From: Deroplatys truncata
Lineage: Eukaryota > Arthropoda > Insecta > Mantodea > Mantidae
Direction of reading: 5' to 3'
Length of the DNA stretch: 64,000 nucleotides
NCBI GenBank assembly: GCA_030765065.1
Contig: CM060990.1
Coordinates: 6,628,001 to 6,692,000, forward strand
Shown one piece after another: positions 59,051 through 64,000 of the stretch. The position numbers and the translations under genes are program-made. The notes under the pieces were generated by a model. The model was not told the DNA's origin, did no database searches, and was given only the letters and a program-made list of their open reading frames with translations. Position 1 is the first letter of the stretch. Every line of letters begins with the position of its first letter.

Positions 59051-60295
59051 AATACATACGTTTACAGAGCTTTCTATTTGACGGTCTTTACCAAAAAAAA
59101 AGTTGTTATTACCGCTTATATCCTGGGATTGTAGCGCGTTATTGATTGTTGTTCCAAGTCAGGCTGGAGGACTAGGATTGAATCCAGTGACATGAATACA
59201 AAGTCATCCTCGTGTAAAATAAAAAAAGTAATTAAAAATAAAATGGTGAACGTACGATATTACATTTATATCAGTAACTAATTTCTTTGTTATGTATATT
59301 TGGACATCTGTCATCCTCACGAATATTATATCTCTTAGATGAATGTATGACTAAGAAAGGTAAAAACAAAAAAATTACGTAACGAACACGCGATACGACG
59401 ACGCGTATTACCATGGCTGCGAGTACTATACGTCCTCCCTGAACGAGGCTCTCAGGCCGACTGGCACGCTATCTTCAATGCATGCGTAAATAAATCTGTC
59501 TTGTCCCCCTCCATCCTCGCAGCAGGCATCTTGCGCTCCACCTAGCGGAGAGAGTCGGAAGCATGTTCAATGAAGAAGGATGTTCAGACCCGTCCATATT
59601 GAAAGTTTAACGTGCATGGCAGCCATATTGGGTATATGAAGACATCCATTATAGTTGTTAACGTTCGCTTTGGTTTTAAAAGGAATTTAAAAATGGATTG
59701 CGATACATTATCTTTAACAAAGGAAGTCTTAAAAATGATATATGATAATCTTTACGCTAAATACAAATAACGGGCATGCTAACTTTAAAAATGTAGATAC
59801 TTTAAGCTAAAAAATACAATACATTTATTCAAACATTTCTTAATTCGATTCTACAAGCTAAAAATCGGTGCAAATCTGCAAAAAAAATTATTGCTCGTAA
59901 TTACAGGCAAATGCAGCGGTTTTAAAAATAAACGGACATTAAAACGTATAAAAATGCATATAGTACACTGATTTTTTGAAGAATGATTGAGATGAGAGGA
60001 AGAAATTATTGAAAAAATCACTAAATAATAGGGTATATACATGAATTTAATTAAATAAGGGCGCAAAACCTTCTACGCTATTTCCAAAGTATTTCAACGA
60101 TGAAATTTTAGTTTATCTTTGCGAGCGTAGTGAGTACGTTGGCATGAAACTTCTGTATATGCTTCTCTTGTTTATGAGATGGCTAAAATGTACATGTCTC
60201 GACATGTTGGCGATAGTCAAACTGTCCCCAACTGTGTCGTCATATGGTGAACGTTAACGTGTTTAAGCATTGTCGACTGCGAATGAGGTCTGTTT
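59051..60295. other. unassigned spacer
   Basis: A+T-rich except for a more balanced block around 59.40-59.56 kb. No coding or repeat signal recognised. Confidence 0.4.
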
Positions 60296-60299
60296 TTAC

Positions 60300-61490
60300 T
60301 GTTTTGTTCAGTCAATAACGGCAGCACTTTGCATTCGAGAGGTCTCGGATTCGATTCCCGTAGCGACGAGCACTCTGACCTTACGTTTCTCACGATTTTC
60401 GCTGGTCTGCTGCCTAATGCTGTAGTGGTATTTGCTATCACGATTCCCTTTCAATCCATTTTATTTGTATCTTTTCACGTGAATTTCTAGGGTTCAGGGG
60501 TTAGATTTCCATCGATTGTTTACTCTGATCACGGATCTTTTCATGGTTTTCGCTGGTCTGCTGTCGAATGCTGTAGTGGTATTTGCTATCGCGATTCCCT
60601 TTCAATCCATTCTTCACGTAAATTTCTAGGGTTCAGGGTTAGATCTCAATCAATTGTTTACTCCGATCTCAATTTTTCATGGTTTTCCCTGGTCTGCTAT
60701 CGAATGCTGTAGTGGTATTTGCTATCACGATTCCCTTTCAATCCATTTTTCACGTAAATTTCTAGGGTTCAGGGTTAGATTTCAATCAATTGTTTACTCT
60801 GATCTCGATTTTTCATGGTTTTCCCTGGTCTGCTGTCGAATGCTGTAGTGGTATTTGCTATCACGATTTTCTTTCATTTGCATCTTTTTTTGCTTCTAGA
60901 GTCCTTTTGTTTGATTTCCCTGTCGGTCGTACACTCTATCCGCCAGTCGCTCAGACCTTTGATTTTTTTTTCATGGTTTCCCCTGGTCTGCAGGCGAATG
61001 CCTGGGTGGGTTCTCATCTATCACGATTTTCTTTCATTTGCAACTTTATGCTTCTAGAGTAATCTGATGGTTTCCCTCGTTCGATTGCCGTTGGTTGCTT
61101 ACTCTGCCATATTTTTCGTGGTTTTCCCTGGTCTGTAGGCGAATGTCTGAGTGGTTTCTCATCTAGCACGATTTTATTGCATTTTTATTTGATTTACATC
61201 CTAATCTAGGTGCTTCTAAGGTCCTTTGTTTGATTCCTGTTGCTTGATCACTCTGACATCATATTTTTTTAGGGTTTTCCCTGGTCTGCAGGCGAATGCT
61301 GGAGTGGTTTCTCATTGAATCCGATTTCCTTTCATTCTATATAATTTGTATCTTTTACGTGTGCTTTTAGAGTCCCTGGTTCGAGTTCCATTGGACGCTC
61401 GTTCTGACATATTTTTCATGGTTTTCCATGGTCTGCAGACGAATGTCTGGGTGGTTTCTCATCTATCACGATTTTCTTTCATTTGCATCT
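60300..61490 (+). repeat. tandem array of SINE-derived monomers (about eight units of 130-165 bp)
   Basis: Each unit has an actctgac start, a tttttcatggttttccctgg core, tctgcaggcgaatgctg, gtggtttctcatctatcacg and a tail such as ctttcatttgcatc. Several carry a B-box-like gattcgattccc or gttcgattgccg between units. The core matches the body of the SINEs at 30.6, 43.7 and 45.6 kb. The first four units form one subfamily (tgctatcacgattccctttc) and the last four another. Confidence 0.85.
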
Positions 61491-61740
61491 AGGTTTCGTT
61501 GCGCGGAGGGAATGCTTGCCTCCTGCTCGGCCGACGGATCGTTCATTACCCTCACGAGTCAAGCTCTCCGAATCTGTACGATTATAACCAAACAATACAT
61601 ACATCTTCACAATACTTTACACTTTCCTTCTAAGCATACGAAGCTATACGGAGACGCTCGAACATCAGTGTAACACGAATTGAAATATAAGAGCTTACAC
61701 GCTTCATCACCGTTTTTAGTATTAATAATCAGGATATAAT

Positions 61741-62100
61741 TGATTAAAAAAGGTTCGTGCTTTCTCTATAAATAGAGCGAACTTGAGTATTGAAATTCAT
61801 TCTGTTGATCATCTCTGAGGTGTTAACATCGCTGTTCTCTCAGAAAATAATCAGCCTTCTAAAGCGTTATCAAGGTAAAGAGACTAAGATTTCTTGAAGA
61901 AGGGTTAATACGTTATATAATTGATCCTAAAATGTTCGTGCTTCCTCTATAAATAGAGCGACCTCTAGCATTGAAATTCATTCTGTTGATCAACTCTGAG
62001 GTGTTAACATCGCTGTTCTCTCAGAAAATAATCAGCTTTGTAAGTGATATCAAGGTGAAGAGGTCTACATTTCCCTTGAAGAAGGATTAATACGTTATTA
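61741..62100 (+). promoter_or_regulatory. duplicated promoter/leader module upstream of the polymerase gene
   Basis: Two 181-bp tandem copies. Each has a TATA box (TATAAATA at 61767 and 61948) and, 32 bp from its first base, a TCATTC that fits the arthropod initiator, giving predicted starts at about 61799 and 61980. The shared leader contains gaggtgttaacatcgctgtt and ctcagaaaataatcag. The second copy runs straight into the start codon at 62115. The module is absent from the inverted copy at 55-58.7 kb. Confidence 0.7.
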
Positions 62101-62114
62101 CATAAAGAATAAAG

Positions 62115-64000
62115 ATGAATAACTCGGTGTATAAGAATATCATTCCTAGTGTCTCAGGATATTCTTGTGGTAAATGCTGTAAGAAGTTCCTCCGTGGATA
62201 TGATAAAAGACGACATGAGCTACGTTGTAAAAAGCTCTTCAAGTGTAAATATTGTAATGTAGCCTTCAAAGACAGTTATAAGGGTCGTCGACACGAAGAT
62301 GCGTATGAAATAAACAGACCTGAGAAGAAACGTAGATTAGAACCGACAAAACAAGGGTTGTTATCTACAATGGAGGAGTGTGACATGAAAGAATATGAAA
62401 CTTCATTCCATGGACGCTTGAAATCGTATTTTATACGATGTGAATCAACTAAGGATCTGAATATGTACCTGCATGAAGCAAAACAGCGGATAATCCAGGC
62501 CGTGCATAAAGAACTTGGTATTCACAAGAGTTTGAAAATTAATCTGTTAGCTGAGTGTAGATTTGTTAACAGTATCGGAGAAACCTGTGACAAGACATTT
62601 AAAACCAGAAATCAAGCTGTTTTCCTAGAAACGGATCTGGACTCTATGCTGGAAACCAAAATGAAGAAATTGGTTACTGAAATGGAGGAATCACAACTAA
62701 AGGGAAGGAACTGGGCTCTGCTTGCTGTGGAAGGGGTGCGCCTTCGTATTAACAAGTACAACCCGTTACGAGGAAGTAGCTACATACCACTACCGCCATC
62801 TGTTGAAGCAAGAAAAGCCTGCATTAACATCCAGAATTTAACTGATGAGCTATGCTTTATGTACTCTATTTTAGCCAAATTTGTCAGCGTCAAGCCTCAA
62901 CGGGTGAGCAAATATAAGAAACTTCAAGATAAGTACGACTTCAGCTGTGTTTGCTATCCTACTCCGCTTTCTCAAATACCTAAATTTGAGAAGCTTAATA
63001 GGATGTCTATCAACGTTTTCGGCCTGGATGAGAAGCATGAAGTGTATGCGATAAAGGTTGCTGACACTGAACTACCTGACCACTGTGACCTCCTGCTATT
63101 GAGTGACAGTAGTGGAAAACATCACTATGTATATATCAAGAATTTTGAGAAGCTCGTTCGATGTCAAAAAACTAAGCATGGTAGAGTGATATATACCTGT
63201 AAGCGGTGCTTTACACATTTTGACAATCGATATGGACGAAGTGGGCTGGAAAAACTGGAAGAACATGCAGCCATCTGTAATCAGCATGGTGTTGCAAGGG
63301 TAGTAATGCCTACAAAGGAGAAATCAATTGTACAGTTTAAAAATGTGGAGAGGATGCTGAAAGTACCTTATGTCATCTATGCGGATTTTGAGAGTATTCT
63401 CACTCCATGTCATACGTGTATTCCCAGTCCTGAAACTTCCTATACAACCCCTTATCAAGAGCACACAGCAATGAGCTTCTGTGTTTACGTTAAACCATCA
63501 ACCAACGTTGAACATCTGGAAACTGGTCTTCCTAAGCATCCCTATGTATATCGTGGTGTTGATGCTGCTCAGAAGTTTATGGAATACCTGTCATTCCTTG
63601 CAAAGGAGATTAATAATATATACAAATCTGTCATGCCCCTGAAACTTACAGATCAACAGCAGATGGATTTTAACGTCTCTACAGTATGCTACTTGTATGG
63701 AAAAACCTTTACTGAAGAGAACTATAAAGTACGCGACCATGATCACATCAGTGGTGAATATTGGGGGAGTCTGCATAATGAATGTAATTTAGCCTGCAAA
63801 ACACCTAAATATATCCCTGTCTTCATGCACAACCTCAGTGGATATGACTCACACTTCATTGTTAAGGAGCTGGGATGTACAAGTGAGCGGGTGGAAGTAA
63901 TTCCTAGCTCTGAAGAAAGCTATATATCATTCTCCAAGTATGTTGGAGATATAAAGCTCCGGTTTGTGGATAATTTCGGTTCCTGAGTACAAGCTTGGAT
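62115..64000 (+). pseudogene. Polinton/Maverick-type DNA polymerase B, N-terminal part, runs off the window
   Basis: The start codon at 62115 follows the promoter module. The N-terminus has two Cys/His fingers, SCGKCCKKFL...HELRC and KCKYCNVAF...RRHE, which are missing from the minus copy. It then has VIYADFESIL (exonuclease), the endonuclease VII-like motif and NLSGYDSHF, at about eight amino-acid differences from the minus copy over some 570 residues. One difference removes a zinc-ligand Cys (VCYLYGKTF instead of VCYLCGKTF). A one-base deletion near 63974 shifts the frame to a stop at 63986. The polymerase domain would lie beyond the window. The deletion could be real or an assembly error, so coding status is uncertain. 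Confidence 0.88.
62271..64000 (+). repeat. right arm of a large inverted repeat
   Basis: Inverted partner of 57000-58730, separated from it by a 3540-bp spacer. It reaches the end of the window. Confidence 0.95.

Noticed and set aside
53000..64000. A complete Polinton/Maverick element between the two polB copies
   Set aside because: No integrase, packaging ATPase, protease or capsid gene is visible in the spacer or flanks. The spacer consists of repeats.

Overview
This window is eukaryotic, gene-poor and packed with transposable elements and satellite DNA. Introns and intergenic DNA are A+T-rich. The elements seen (mariner, a DD41D-type Tc1/mariner relative, a Penelope-like element, a THAP/Kolobok-type transposon, Polinton/Maverick-type DNA polymerase B, tRNA-derived SINEs) point to an invertebrate, most likely an insect or other arthropod with a large genome. 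The species cannot be named from this sequence.

Left part (1-33 kb): mostly non-coding DNA with transposon relics. Two copies of one mariner family lie at 2.2-3.5 kb and 14.0-15.3 kb. There are also a LINE reverse-transcriptase remnant (5.5-6.0 kb), a mariner end (7.9 kb), a Penelope-like element with inverted terminal repeats (8.8-10.8 kb), a THAP/Kolobok-type relic (17.5-20.3 kb), a DD41D transposon with long inverted repeats (28.2-30.0 kb), and a pogo-like MITE next to or within a SINE (31 kb). The only likely host gene is on the minus strand: two exons with good splice sites (21347-21517 and 16904-17053) joined in frame. They give the C-terminal 106 residues of a protein I do not recognise. 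The Kolobok-type relic lies inside their intron.

Middle (32.4-46.2 kb): a nest. A dispersed repeat of about 0.85 kb, with seven full or partial copies in the window, has its first 118 bp tandemly amplified (32.5-33.25 kb). It is then split by a 9.8-kb, 9-bp satellite (TTCCCTWAC-like), resumes at 43.66 kb, is split again by a SINE and resumes at 44.27 kb. More SINEs follow.

Right part (47.9-64 kb): a second satellite of 36-bp and 62-bp units with 259-bp higher-order repeats and a SINE inserted in it, then a degenerate minisatellite of roughly 70 bp. Two almost identical Polinton-type protein-primed DNA polymerase B genes follow, facing away from each other (minus 55.3-58.7 kb, plus 62.1 kb to the window edge). 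They form a large inverted repeat around a 3.5-kb spacer. The spacer holds a G-quadruplex motif, a tandem array made from SINE pieces, and a 181-bp duplicated promoter (TATA box plus initiator) just upstream of the plus-strand polymerase. Both polymerase copies carry frame breaks. No other Polinton genes (integrase, packaging ATPase, protease, capsid) are visible.
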